The translations under genes were made by a program, and so were the position numbers. The notes under the pieces were generated by a model that made no database searches, was not told the DNA's origin, and saw only the letters and a list, made by a program, of their open reading frames with translations. Source: Corallium rubrum (Eukaryota > Cnidaria > Anthozoa > Scleralcyonacea > Coralliidae). From it: a stretch of DNA of 64,000 bases. How positions within the stretch are numbered: position 1 is the first letter of the stretch; every line of letters starts with the position of its first letter. Positions 11,735 through 23,456 of the stretch are shown one piece after another. The DNA lies in assembly GCA_964035015.1 (NCBI GenBank), contig OZ035998.1:20266227-20330226 (forward strand). The letters are read 5' to 3'.

Positions 11735-12263
11735 TTAAAGTGCCACTAACCCCAAAAACTTTTTCTCACAAATCTAAGAGCCCTTATTGAGTGGATTAGG
11801 CCAGTTAATAAATTATTGGTATTGGACGTTTCGTTGATCTTCTGTAGACGTCCAAAGTTGCATCTGCATGTCCCATGGCGGAGTAGGAAAGGGAATGGGT
11901 ATATTCCTGGTGTTACGTCAAACAAGTCAAACAAGGAACTCTTTGAGCTCTGTCTGGTGAATACATAGAATTTTTTGAGTTGAAAAGTCATTTTCCCAAC
12001 TAACTCAATGTAAAAATTCTATGCATTCAGCAGACAGAGCTCAAATGAGCTCCTTGTTTGGCTTGTCTGACGTCACACCAGGAATATACCCATTCCCTTT
12101 CCTTCTCCGCCATGGGACATGCATATGCCAATTTTTGCAACTTTGGTGGTCTACAGAAGACCAAAGAAATGTCCAATACCAATAATTTATTCACTGGACT
12201 AATCCACTCAATAAGGGCTTTTAGATTTGCGAAAAAAATTTTTGGGGGTTAGTGGCACTTTAA
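11735..12263. mobile_element. Foldback DNA element flanked by TTAA
   Basis: Almost the whole 529 bases is one inverted repeat with arms of about 250 bases and a centre near 11,985-12,005. Termini read AGTGCCACTAACCCC and its inverse, each bordered by TTAA (11,735-11,738 and 12,260-12,263). TTAA target duplications are typical of piggyBac and Kolobok transposons. With no ORF, this is a non-autonomous member of such a group. The open frames at 11,746-11,991 and 12,058-12,252 are the two arms read as coding. Confidence 0.8.
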
Positions 12264-14157
12264 AGTGTCACAAAGACGAAAAACCGACCATAAAATTTTG
12301 CCAAAATTTAACTTCGACGAACTTTATTGGGATATAAATATCCCGTGTACAAAATTTGAACCGCTATGTACCAATAGGTTTAAAGTTATAAACGTTTGAA
12401 ATGCTGAAAATTGCGTCCGCCATTAAAATTTTCTTCACTGTGAATATTGATACCTGAGAAGGATTGTGACGTCATTTTCTTAACCCAAACTTGCGTGACT
12501 AAGGAAGAAACAACGAGAGCGCATATAATTTGACAACAAAAATGTCGAATTCATCATCATTTAGTTGTTGTTCTGACTATGGATTGAAACGGAATCATCC
12601 AATGTATGTTTGGAGTATTGGTAGCCCATTTTGACAAATCTGGTTTCGGAATTTGCCAGAACGATGACTGTATTGCTTTGGCTGACGAGATCGATAATCG
12701 CCCAATACTAACAAGATATTGCCGAAGAAAAGTACAATGAATTTTCTATATAGCTGCAACATTTCAATTCTGACGTCGTGGTTTCTTCTTGAGAAAGACA
12801 GCATTAGTCTGCTAGAGACAGGAAGAAGTTTTTCACGATGCGCTCGTTTGTATCTTTATGTGGTATGAATGTGGCTCTAGACCTCTAGCTGACTAGCTTG
12901 TATTTGATGCCAGATGGTGAAGTCCGAAGAATGTCGCTGTAAACGCTGCTGGCACATAGAAATTCAAAGTTTGAGAGCATTTTACTCATGTTGGAAATTA
13001 TAGTGACAGAAAAGAAAAAGTTAGAAAACTAGTTGGCCTCAGTATATATACCTCTCATTTTGTCTTACCTTGTTTTTTAACTTGAATATCAAGTCACAAG
13101 ATGACGATTTTCGGATTATGTTTTATTCAGTATATATAATTCTGTCAATTTGCACTGTTGATGTGGCTCACAAAGCTGGCGCATCAATAATGTGCTGAAC
13201 TGCTTCAGCTTGTAAAATTGTTTTGGTTAAATTTCTTAGGTTTTCTACCGCTAAATACTTAGATTAGTATTAACGCTTTGTTGCTTTGCAAATCAGACTG
13301 TATATTTATTGAGTTTGTTTATATGCTATCTATTTTGTAACATCTAATAGCATTTCTTTTAAGTATTAATTAAAATACTAAATGAATTGTTAGTACATAC
13401 ATGTATTTTATATATACAATTATACATCAAATTCAACCTTCATTGTCGTTTGCTTTACTTACATGATATATTTTATAATCTTAAATAAAAGTAAAGTGGA
13501 ACTTACTATGTACCATGGTGGCATCGTATGGTGTGAGGGGACAAGAAATATTCGCTTTAATATTTTCCGACGGTTCACTTGGACCTCGAGACTGCTCTGC
13601 CTCCAAAGTTTTGTTAATCTTTCAAATAGTAGGTACATTACTACGCTGAAAAACACTTGTTTGTAGTAAGGTCGCTCTAAAAATCTTCATGGAAAATTGA
13701 TTGGAACAAACTATGAATCATCATCGCGTGTCGGCGCGTTATGTTCTGAACAAACCTAACCCAATTTGCTCGTACGATTTGTCAATTGGGCTTATATGCT
13801 GCGCAATCCCTGCAGAATAATCACATTCATTACTACAATCCTGTATAACTGTGTGCGTTGACGGAGTGATGGAATATTTTATTTTTCATTCACTGACAAC
13901 CTCTTGTATGCCACAGTAATTCTACAGCATGAGATGTTGTTCTTAAGAAAATGACGTCAAAGGCCTTCTCGAGTTACACTAGAGTGCACTTTGGAAATTT
14001 TAATGGTGGCCGTCAAATTTAAGATTTCTAACCGCAATAACAGCGCCTCTTTTTTGAATTTCGAGTTTAGACTTCGTACAGTAGGTTGTAGATGGGTATA
14101 CTTTACAATGATGAAATAAAAATGATAGGTGAAAATTTCGTCTTAGTGACACTTTAA
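12260..14157. mobile_element. TTAA-flanked DNA element with about 220 bp TIRs
   Basis: Begins at the same TTAA that ends the foldback element and finishes at TTAA 14,154-14,157. The ends AGTGTCACAAAGACGAAA and TTTCGTCTTAGTGACACT are inverted, and similarity continues inward for about 220 bases to TGACGTCATTTTCTTAA (about 12,468) and its inverse (about 13,947). The 1.4 kb interior holds only short, broken frames. I could not recognise a transposase, so it is non-autonomous or decayed. Confidence 0.75.
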
Positions 14158-14433
14158 ACGAATCTCCTCTAGAGGAGCACATGCATGTATAAATACACCG
14201 ATATATATAACACCGATAAAATTATAATTACTTAAAATTATAATTATTATTATAACTTGCTTAGTGAACTTTTGAAAAACGGCCAAAAAGGTCAAATAAA
14301 TCTTTTTTTTTACTTGAAGCCAGCTGTGATGGAAAAGATCGACAAAACACAATTCGGAACTGTCTTCTACCACACATGCACTTATTAACTGATGCTTCAC
14401 TCTTGGACGAAAAATACAGACGGGAACGCATAC

Positions 14434-14640
14434 CCTACCAGGGCTCTGTTCGATTTTCGGAAAGCCATTGACCTAATTAATCACCGAATCCTAGCTGAGA
14501 AACTGTTAACCTATAACATCCCAATTACTATCATGTGCTGGATTTTTTATTTTTTGATGAACCGTAAACAGAGCGTTAAACTGAGTAATGTTTGTTATTG
14601 CACCAAACTAGGTGCCCGGCTGTTCGTGATAATGAGAAAC
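14434..14640 (+). pseudogene. LINE reverse transcriptase fragment
   Basis: A short plus-strand frame reads FDFRKAIDLINHRILAEKL and then WIFYFLMNRKQSVKLSNVC. This matches the region after the first catalytic Asp in CR1/L2-type reverse transcriptases (consensus LDFSKAFD..DH..L..KL, then W...YL.NR.Q.V). The normally invariant aromatic residue of KAFD is changed to Ile, and the YADD core is absent. It is a small decayed fragment of a non-LTR retrotransposon. Confidence 0.6.
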
Positions 14641-14689
14641 GATTAACGATTTGAATGTGTCTGGCGGTTGACGATATCTAGAAGTACGT

Positions 14690-16440
14690 GGATGAGCTTC
14701 TGTAGGTTCGAGAAGGGTTTATTTGTGCTAAATCTTCACATTTAGCCTTATTTTAAAGTTGAAAAATTCGCCAAAATCGGTCAAAATGTACATAGAGGGG
14801 TTAGCCTTTACTTTTTGACCGATTTTGGTCATTTTTTCAACGTTTGAAATATGGTCAAAAAGTCAAATAAAGCCTTTTTAGAGCTTCTGTAGCAACGAGA
14901 ATGGTTTATTTAATGGTTTATTTAGCCTTATTTCAGAAGTTGAGACAATGGCCAAAATCGGTCAAAAGGTAAAGGGGTTAGCCTTTACTTTTTGAGCGAT
15001 TTTGGTCATTTTTTAAACTTTTGGGAAAGGGTGATAATAAAGCCTTTTTAGAGCTTCTGTAGCAACGACAAGGGTTTAATTGTGCTAAATCATTATATTT
15101 AGTCTTTGTCTTGATTTTGTTATTGGCTATATATGGACAGTTCACTTGTTATTGTTTTGCGTGTGTGTGTTTTATATCACTTGAGCCAGCACGCACGTGG
15201 CCTGCGAACTGCCCCATGAAAGTGGCCGATTTTATATGCGATTCTCGATCGTGGGTTATAAATCCATGTCCTATATTCACGAATTTATTGGTTAGGATTA
15301 GGGTGTGTGTTGGGGTCAGGCTTTCGTGAAGTACCTGGGTTATTTAGGACATGGAATTATTACCCGATCGTGCTTCTCTCGCCATTTTGAAAGCAGAGAA
15401 GGCCCTGGGTACGAGGTTGAAGCTGAAATTCTTGGTTCCCCTGAAAAAACGCATGCGCGAATATGTAATACCGTAGAATCCCTAAAGTAGCGGCCCCCCT
15501 TACTTTCGGTTTTACCCACCGTTGCGTGGGGCCACTTGGTAAAATACGTTAACATACTGTGAATAAGTAAGTAAAGTAAATACGAACTAAATTTGCTTAT
15601 TTCAAAAGTTGAGACAATGGCCAAAATCGGTCAAAAGGTAAAGGGGTTAGTCTTTACTTTTTGAGCAATTTTGGTCATTTTTTAAACTTTTGGGAAAGGG
15701 TGATAATAAAGCCTTTTTAGAGCTTCTGTAGCAACGACAAAGGTTTAATTGTGCTAAATCATTATATTTAGCCTGATGTAAAAAGTTGGAAAATATGGCC
15801 CAAATCGGTCAAAATGTAAAGGGGTTAGTCTTAACTTTTGAAACACGGTAAAAAAACAACAAATTCCTCAAATAAAGCTATTTTGCGACTTCTGTGGCAA
15901 CAAGAAGCCTTTATTTGTGCTAAATCTTCGTAATTTAGCCATATTTCAAAAGTTGAATAAATGACCAAAGTTGCCCAAAATGTAAAGGGATTAGCCTTTA
16001 CTTCTTGACAGATTTTGGTCTTTTTTTCAACTTTTGAAATATGGTCAAAAAAAGGCGAAATATCGTCTTTTTAGAGGTTCTGCAGCAACGCGAAGGATTT
16101 ATTTGCGCTAAATCTTCATATCTTTGCCATATTTCAAAAGTTTATAAATGGCCAAAATCTGTCAAAATGTAAAGGGGCAACGAGGTTTAATTGTGCTAAA
16201 TCTTCATATTTTAGCCATATTCAAAAGTTGAAAAAATGGCCAAAATTAGTCGGCCAAAATGTAAAGGGGTTAGCCTTTACTTTTTGACAGATTTTGGTCT
16301 TTTTTCAACTTTTGAATATGGTCAAAAAAGGCCAGATATCGTCTTTCTAGGGCTTCTCAAGAAACGAGGATATGTTTGTGCTAAATATTCATATTTTTCC
16401 AATATTTCCGATCTACTATCGTAAACTTCCATGTTAAATG
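14690..16440. repeat. Tandem array of hairpin-bearing units of about 170-190 bp
   Basis: About eight units start near 14,694, 14,881, 15,051, 15,595 (partial), 15,719, 15,885, 16,070 and 16,350 with GAGCTTCTGTAGCAACGA or variants. Each carries an inverted repeat CCAAAATCGGTCAAAA...TTTTGACCGATTTTGG with a stem of about 24 bp around a TAAAGGGGTTAGCCTTTA core. The array is interrupted at about 15,107-15,590 by unrelated sequence whose left part recurs just after the array (16,666-16,740). Confidence 0.8.
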
Positions 16441-17405
16441 ACTAAAATCTATTGTTTGTTGGCCGTTTACTACCCCCAAAAGAAGTCTGATTGTTTTCTT
16501 TAGCAGATATGTGCACCCAATTGACCTTTAAAACGGATTTTAAAGTTCGAATCAGTCGTGGAAAATACTTGACGACTGACGAAGTGACGCGTTAAAGCAA
16601 ACCCAATCAACTATGCAGGGAGAATAAATATCTCAACTATCAGATAACTTTGATTGATTTTTTCTTTGTCTTGATTTTGTTTTTGGCTATATATGGACAG
16701 TTCACTTGTCCAGAACGCACGTGGCCTGCGAAGTGCCCGGGGGGGGGGGGGGGGGGGGCCACTTTCGGAAATTTTTAAGACATCTGAAATCTGCCGCTAC
16801 TTTCGGGGGGCCACTACTTTCGGAATTCTACGGTAATCACTACGGAAAATAGTCCGAATGTGAGGTAAAGTCAGTACTTGAGAGCTTTGGTATTATGAAG
16901 TCCGAAAGCGGCTTTTAGTGTTCTTCCGTCAAGATTGAATGTACAATTTATCTTGCCCGAAACGCTACCCAAACGACGTTGTTTATTCAAACGAGTCGAA
17001 TCGACCAAACACGTCTCACTCCAACGCTGTTTTCTCACTGAAGTGCTCGAATCAAAAGCTATAATATATGATCCCTACAAAAAGTAAATTGATAGTTATT
17101 CTTTCCATAGCGAGTTCTATGTGTGATAATACCCATAATTTTCCCATCAAAATCGAACAATTCTGGCAGACAAACAGCGTGATAGTGTGATACGATGCCT
17201 CTCTTCATCGTTATCGGTTTCAGATTTTGATTGACCTTCACTTGTAGTAGTGATGAGTGAAGTTTATTGAAATGATCAAAATTATCGGAATCCGACATTG
17301 CTTTGAAAAGGATAACTATCGATCTTTCTTTGAGGCAAAATATACGCTTTCAAGTAGCACTCTGGAAAGAATAACTATTATTCTAACTTTTTTTTAATTC
17401 TGCAG
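16441..17405. other. Intergenic, with poly(G) and short repeats
   Basis: Contains the second copy of the TTGGCTATATATGGACAGTT block (16,685), a poly(G) run (16,739-16,758), and GGCCACTACTTTCGGAATTC-type sequence also seen inverted or partial near 15,475-15,510. A minus-strand frame of 79 codons at 17,059-17,298 starts with ATG but has no recognised domain. Confidence 0.35.
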
Positions 17406-17610
17406 CCTGATTTCATTAACCTCGACTTTACTTCTGTTATTGTGTATCACTATGTGTGTCTTATGTATTTGGTTATCATACAACAACCCAATAAAGTTGT
17501 TAAAAGAAGCACTAGGTAAAGAACTTGATCATGTGAAATCGGAAACGGTAACGATCACGCTGTTTGACCAACACGGACACAAAATCGTTCGATTTTACTT
17601 AGGAAATTAG
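17406..17610 (+). CDS. Possible orphan terminal exon with a membrane segment
   Basis: A strong acceptor (CTTTTTTTTAATTCTGCAG, AG at 17,404-17,405) precedes 67 open codons ending at TAG 17,608-17,610. The first 25 or so residues are very hydrophobic (LISLTSTLLLLLCITMCVLC), as in a transmembrane helix. A polar tail of about 40 residues follows and ends KIVRFYLGN. If the exon is real it needs two bases from an upstream exon, which I could not place. The product would be a short cytoplasmic or luminal tail of a membrane protein. It could equally be a chance frame inside a repeat-rich stretch. Confidence 0.22.
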
Positions 17611-17624
17611 GAATATTATCCCCG

Positions 17625-17665
17625 AGCCGGGCGTAGGGCCGAAGGCCCGGAGCCCGGTGAGGGTG
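17625..17665. other. GC-rich hairpin
   Basis: CCGAGCCGGGC...GGGCCGAAGGCCC...GCCCGG forms a compact stem-loop with a GAAG loop, very GC-rich in an AT-rich setting. Role unknown; possibly the end of a small element. Confidence 0.35.
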
Positions 17666-18565
17666 CTAATCTCGACGTGCGTGGAGTCCACTTTACACGC
17701 GTGTTCAAATGCGAATCAGTTTGAGCGATCTGAATATTTGTATATATATATATATGTGTGGACGGACCACGCGCGGTGAAGATTGTAGGGCACTGGAAAC
17801 AATATAGTTCTTGACAAAAAAGATTTGAAGTAATATATTCTTGACAAAAAGACTTGAAAAAGGAGTTTTGGGGATACATACATTCATTTCAAAAGAGCAG
17901 AAACAAATCAACGTCTTGACTAAAGGAAACCCGTCAAACCGAACCTCGAAAGAGGGAAAAAGATATAGAAAACCAACGATGATAAAGGCCGAAAAGTTTA
18001 AGCTACGGTAAAAATATAGAGCAGTCGCTCTCAGTAATCACTTAGTAGCAAAACTGTTCGAGTTTCCCTGTTTACATCTATGACTGTTAAATTTGTTTTA
18101 TATTATGACATTTTGTGTGTCCTTGAAGTCCGTTTTAAACGTATCATATCCATAATTGCATATTTTTTCTTGCCGATGCCCGTTGTACTTTTTACCTGTG
18201 GCTGCCGTCTTATCTTCTTTGAAACAGTTTTCTTTTTGTAAAACTACTTAATATGACTTAGCGGTTGTTTATAATTTAGCATAAAAAATGGGAAAGGAAC
18301 ATTTTTTTAAAACGTACAAATGCTGTTGAAATATTTATTAAGGCCCATTGGCATTAACATGTATGTGAAAACATTTTCAGCAATTCAGATTTCGAAATGA
18401 AAAACTGTTTTTGTTATATTTGTTTAAATAAATTTAAAATATCATGAATGAATACCAGCCAGGCAGTTTGAGTAGTTTTCAAAATACAAATATTTTTAGA
18501 TACCAAGCAATGGTCTTTGTAAACATGGGAAGAAATAACTGTACAATATAACCCTAATGTTTTGA
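17666..18565. other. Intergenic
   Basis: AT-rich sequence with a short TATATA tract near 17,740 and no recognisable gene or element. Confidence 0.3.
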
Positions 18566-18576
18566 TAAAATTTTGA

Positions 18577-18658
18577 CGCCTGCTTCAGTAGTGTGGTGGT
18601 AACGTCGTCGGCTTGCACGCGAACGAGATCGAGTTCGAAACCTGGGAGGCGACATGCA
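18577..18658 (+). repeat. tRNA-like head, probable SINE or decayed tRNA
   Basis: TAGTGTGGTGGTAAC resembles a pol III A box. GAGTTCGAAACC, about 50 bases later, resembles a B box. The flanks GACGCCT and AGGCGAC could form an acceptor-like stem with one mismatch. The anticodon arm pairs poorly, so a functional tRNA is unlikely. The sequence after it is T-rich and unrelated to tRNA, as expected of a tRNA-derived SINE. Confidence 0.4.
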
Positions 18659-18659
18659 A

Positions 18660-21210
18660 TTTTTTTCATCTCAATATATTTTACGAAATATCATCCTTAA
18701 ATTTTTCTTTGTTTTTTGTTACAATTTTCTTTAAAAAAATAGAGTTTTTGTTTTTTATTTCAAATATTCTACCAGAATTAAAACTATATTTTCATTCCGA
18801 CAGGAGTAGCTATTTCCAGGCCTCCAATAAAAAAAGAGCGCAAGGGGGGTTGCTGTAAAAGCGGGCGAGGGGTTATTGCATTTATGTATTTCTAGTCACA
18901 ATTCGAATTCACTTTGGAAAGAATAACCATCTAATTACCTTCGTGGGCAACAGACAGGCTTCCGACTAGCATTTCGGCAAGAAAACGGTGTTGGAGTGAA
19001 GCTATCCAGCTGGTGTCCATCACCAAATCACGTCATGCATGTATAAAATCGTTCGAATTTGAAAGTGAAATGCGGCCGCAGTTCGAACTCGCTTTGGACT
19101 CTGGGAACGAGAATGATACTCTCTGACACCCAGTCCCTTTTAGTTTGACGGATGTGTGATGTTGAAATATGATGTTGATAATTTATTCTATCTGAATTGC
19201 CTTTGAGGTAAAAGAAAACGTTTAATCGTATCGATGCTGGTCGAACAGAAAGAAGTCGGGGAGTTGGAATCAATTTTCCTTCGTAAAATGCTGTAATTCG
19301 GCTGCTTCGATTACGAACCCTTTCAGCTTCAACAAAAAACACCAAGTCGAATAGCAAATCGCTGGATCCACAAGCTTGGAAGGCATATTAAAAACGAAGA
19401 AAAGCTCAGAGAACTCCACGTAAAGAAAATGGCGTGAAGAAAATATACGCCCGCAATTTTTTGGTCGGCGCAGACATTGCAGGTAATTTATTCAATTGTC
19501 AATTTCTATTTTCCAGGAATGGGAAAGTCCCATACCAGGAAAGCAAGTGAGTTGTTGTTCGAAGAGCAATTCAAGGAAGAGTTTCAAGTTGGTTTTTTTT
19601 CAATCTGAATACGAACACATCCACCGGTAAGACTATCAGTAATATGTGCTTGTTGCTGCGAGCCGTAAAGCGAGCAGCTCACTAATGTGGGTTCACACTC
19701 AAATTTTAGGATTTCGTGGCCGATGATTTTCGGTATACGCAATGGCCTACCGATCAGGGGCAGGCATTATAGGGACTTTAAATACAACAACTACGGCAAC
19801 GTGTTTGAACAATATAATTTTATGTCATATCGAAAGAGCTTTATTTGCAAGTGAAGGTCCCAAGAGTAATTTTCATGCCGTTCGTGACTCTGTTGACAAC
19901 GTAGAAAAGCATTAATTTTACGTTGTAAAGACAACGCGAAACCTGAATCACGACAGAAGCCTTTAGGAAAGCTTAACCTTACTCTCGGCGCTCGCGTAGA
20001 TTGAACAAGTGTATCTCTTCAAGAATTTAAGAACAAGGCGAGTCCGTGCGATAATTAATGGATCTTGAAATTTGAATGTATAAATACACCATTTAATATC
20101 ACTGTTAAACTTTCTTCCATAGCCGTAGTCCGTTTGTCGGAATCTTAAATAAAAATCCCTAATATTAAATTGTGCGCTACGCAACACCACGTTTTTGGTT
20201 TGTAAAGAGCATAAAGTACTCTTGTTGTCTTTCTTCGTGGACTTCACTTGGCATCGGTTGCTTGAATTTATTCAGGAGAGGTAAGTGTATTTTCCCACCA
20301 AACTATTATGTCAAATTCAACTCTATTTGTTGCTGGAAGTATACATCAAGGTGACAAAAGATTTAGTAACATTTCGAGGAGCAGACAGTGTACTTACATC
20401 AGTCCCATGAGTGTACCTAAACTTCATTATTAAAAGAACGCACTTTTAATAAGTTACCTATTCTAATATTGATGTTCTGTATGTGTTTTGTTTTCGTTCC
20501 TGAGTTAGAAAAGAACTTGAGACAATTTGAACCTTTTATATCTTTATATGACATACCACACCAGACCATTGTACCAGACGATTTCACTTGACAATGGAAA
20601 ATGCTTCTGACGATAAAGAGTTAAAACAACTATTTTAAATGGTCGCAACTCGCAGCAATTCACTTTTGATAAAAACTTTAGTATATACATGTGCGAATTT
20701 ACATTATCCAATTGCTAGATATAAAGGCTAAAGCTTTAAATATTAATTAAGGCTTTTAAGCGTTTAAGAATGCTTTAGATATTTGAGCTGCTGAGGTTAT
20801 TAAATCTTTCAAACAATGTTAACATATCTGATACAACATTTCTACACACACGTTGTAAACAAGTCCGCTATAAACAACTGCTCTTGTCAACCATTCCCAA
20901 GTATTCCTCGGCCTCACAAGCCCTTGAGCAATTGAAATGGAAACCATTATCTGTATCGTTGTATCGCTATTTTTAAGTACTTTATAAACAATTTTACTGA
21001 CTTTGATTTTATTCTTTCAAAAATAGGCACGCCCAGGTGTGCGTGTATCTACTGCGATAACTGCGTTAATACCTATTTGTGACAAATTTGATGGAATTGT
21101 ATACTTGTAACCTTGTATTAAATCAATCTAGAGCTGAACAAGATTTCTGACAAAATTGTCTATGCTCACAGGCCATGCTGTGTTTTAATTTTAAAAAAAG
21201 AACTCAGAGC
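18660..21210. other. Intergenic
   Basis: No supported gene. GGTGTTGGAGTGAAGC near 18,985 is inverted relative to CTCCAACGCTGTTTTC near 17,020, suggesting decayed element ends around the 17-19 kb stretch. A short frame after an acceptor-like CTATTTTCCAG at about 19,523 has no domain support. Confidence 0.3.
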
Positions 21211-21214
21211 AAAG

Positions 21215-21710
21215 TCATCAATGCTCGACAGCTCAGCTGAGGCCAGCTCAGCAAAGCTCAGTTCAGCTCAGTTCACCTGAGACCAGCTCATCTCACCTGA
21301 GGGGCTACATGTAGCTCAGCTCAGCTCAACTGAGACCAGCTCGGCTCATTTGAGACCAGCTCAGCTCACCTGAGACCAGCTCAGCACATCTGAGGCCAGC
21401 TCAGCTCAGCTGAGGCCAGTCACCTCAGTTCAGCTCAACTGAGACCAGCTCAGCTCACCTGAGTCCAGCTCGGCTCATTTGAGACCAGCTCAGCTCACCT
21501 GAGACCAGCTCAGCACATCCGAGGCCAGCTCAGCTCAGCTGAGGCCAGTCACCTCAGTTCAGCTCAACTGAGCCCAGCTCAGCTCACCTGAGACCAGCTC
21601 GGCTCACCTGAGACCAGCTCGGCTCACCTGAGACCAGCTCAGCACATCTGAGGCCAGCTCAGCTCAGCTGAGGCCAGTCAACTCAGTTCAGCTCAGCTGA
21701 GACTGGTTAA
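21215..21710. repeat. CAGCTCAGCTGAG-type tandem array
   Basis: Nearly 500 bases of units about 23-24 bases long (GAGACCAGCTCAGCTCACCT and variants), with a higher-order period near 118 bases seen in the recurring CAGTCACCTCAGTTCAGC block. It is rich in CANNTG (CAGCTG, CACCTG, CAACTG) and in self-complementary AGCTCAGCT. No protein is encoded. Confidence 0.9.
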
Positions 21711-22226
21711 ACAACTCTACTCAGTCTCATATTAGTTCCAAGCCCGGACAAGTGGGTCACCCATTCAAATACTAATTACTCAATCCAATTGGGCTTTACT
21801 CTGCCATCCTCAGTGGTGAGAGGCAGTGCTCTACAAACTACAATCATAATTAAGTATGGTAGTAAAGCTTTAAGTTTAAGTAGTTAACTAACAACTCACA
21901 AAATTTTACTTAATTGACTAAATATACAATATTTAAATATCTTCATTACAACAATTTGTCAAACAATAATGCAATCTAGTTAGAAGGTAAAGGAAATAGC
22001 TTGAGATAACAAACATGTCGAGTATTACTGCTGTAATATTTAATAGTGAATGAAAACGATGTCCAGCAATGTCATCACAATTTATATAAGCTTAGAACAA
22101 CCATACATTAATTGTTCTTCAAGACATAGCATACATGCAGTAAAAGGTAGAATAAATGTTTGCACATTGACATGACACAGATTTTGCATGACATTAACAA
22201 CTGCAGCATACAATTTTACTCCATTA
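21711..22226. other. Intergenic
   Basis: Unremarkable AT-rich sequence. No gene or element recognised. Confidence 0.3.
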
Positions 22227-23456
22227 ATGCACTTATCAGTGGCCATCCAGGGGGGGTTAACCCCCGGGCATTTGCAAATTGACATAAACAAATTCCCCCG
22301 ACCCAAAGTGATACTTTTGCTACAAAAACGTACCATTGTCCCCCCCCCCCCCCCCCCCCCCCAGGGTATATTATGCAATTGTTTTGATAGTTGCAAGTGG
22401 AAAATTTTTTAAAAGAAGCTTTTGAAAATACTATATTCACAAAGTACATTTCCCCCAGTAAACTCCAAAATTTTGCTGGTGATGTGAGTTAATGGAATGT
22501 GTAGGCTGTCTCATAATGGGAACATCTAATTTGTGACTCACCAAGTATGGAAGGAACAAAAGTCAACTCTTGTTGTGGTTAATAGAAACACTAGAGTAGA
22601 GATTTGTTGAAAGGCTTTCCAAACGTTTTATAGTTGGCATATACAACACTGTAGTTTGACAGCAAAGTGAAAGGAACCAAATTATAAACTGCAATATTAT
22701 TTTCTCGAAAGTTCAAAGCCACAATTTAAAAATACCAATAATAAACTTGCACAACAAACAATAGATAAAAAGTCGCACATTTCATTCTTCTTTGTTTACA
22801 ACATGGAATTTGCAATGTCAATCTCCTCATGCCATGTTTCATCCAAGCGTTGAAGAAACATGTGCACGTCCCCTTCAACGCTAAATACAACCCTAGCTTC
22901 TGCAATTAGCTCCTTTAAGGTTGAACATTTTACAATGTGTCGCTTTTTATATGTTCCCGATAGTGAAGAAGGACCTGGAAAAGTATAAAACATTTTCAAA
23001 GTCATAAACTGAAACCTGGCGGAAGTCATGAAAATATGCATATCAGCATATTCCAACAAATGAGCTATGATTTATATGAATATTAAACATGTATTTAAAT
23101 ATTATCATAGTATTTCTCTATTATTATAATAGTATTTCGTTTTGGACAAATATTTTTTTAAGTGTTTAATAGCGGAATGGCCAATAAAAGCGACAGAATT
23201 TATGAGGAAAATGCAAAAATTTTCGCTTACGTTCTCCATGTGCCCTCGATCGACGTCTCCATTTTGGAACACGTTCATAAATTCGTTTCCAGTCCACTGA
23301 TACAAATCCCGGGGGTTTGTCCCGGGGGATCGTTTTAGAAAAATGCAAAAGTGATACAATACCCCCGTCCCCGGGCAACAAAAGTCTACGAATCCCGCAC
23401 CATGCCCGCGTATGTCCCCCGGGGTTACCCCCCGGAATGGCCGCTGATAAGTGCAT
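22227..23456. mobile_element. 1.2 kb inverted-repeat element with CCCGGG-rich ends
   Basis: Ends ATGCACTTATCAGTGGCCAT and ATGGCCGCTGATAAGTGCAT are inverted copies, followed inward by G/C-tract blocks (GGGGGTTAACCCCCGGG, CCCCCGGGGTTACCCCCCGG). A poly(C) run lies at about 22,340-22,362. A minus-strand frame at 22,796-23,059 reads KCSTLKELIAEARVVFSVEG and then DETWHEEIDI. This could be a small beta-grasp-like domain remnant, but I cannot name it. Another minus-strand frame at 23,105-23,359 contains FQNGD, also seen in the element at 26,056-26,536, so the two are related. Confidence 0.65.

Noticed and set aside
11746..12252. Two similar ORFs, 11,746-11,991 (minus) and 12,058-12,252 (plus), looking like a divergent gene pair
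   Set aside because: They are the two arms of the foldback element read in opposite directions.
19523..19610. Acceptor-like CAG followed by a frame starting MGKSHTRKASELLFEEQ
   Set aside because: Only about 29 codons, no family, and no partner exon with a matching phase could be found.
21215..21710. CRISPR-like array (regular short repeats)
   Set aside because: Units are contiguous and mutually similar without unique spacers, and the genome is eukaryotic.
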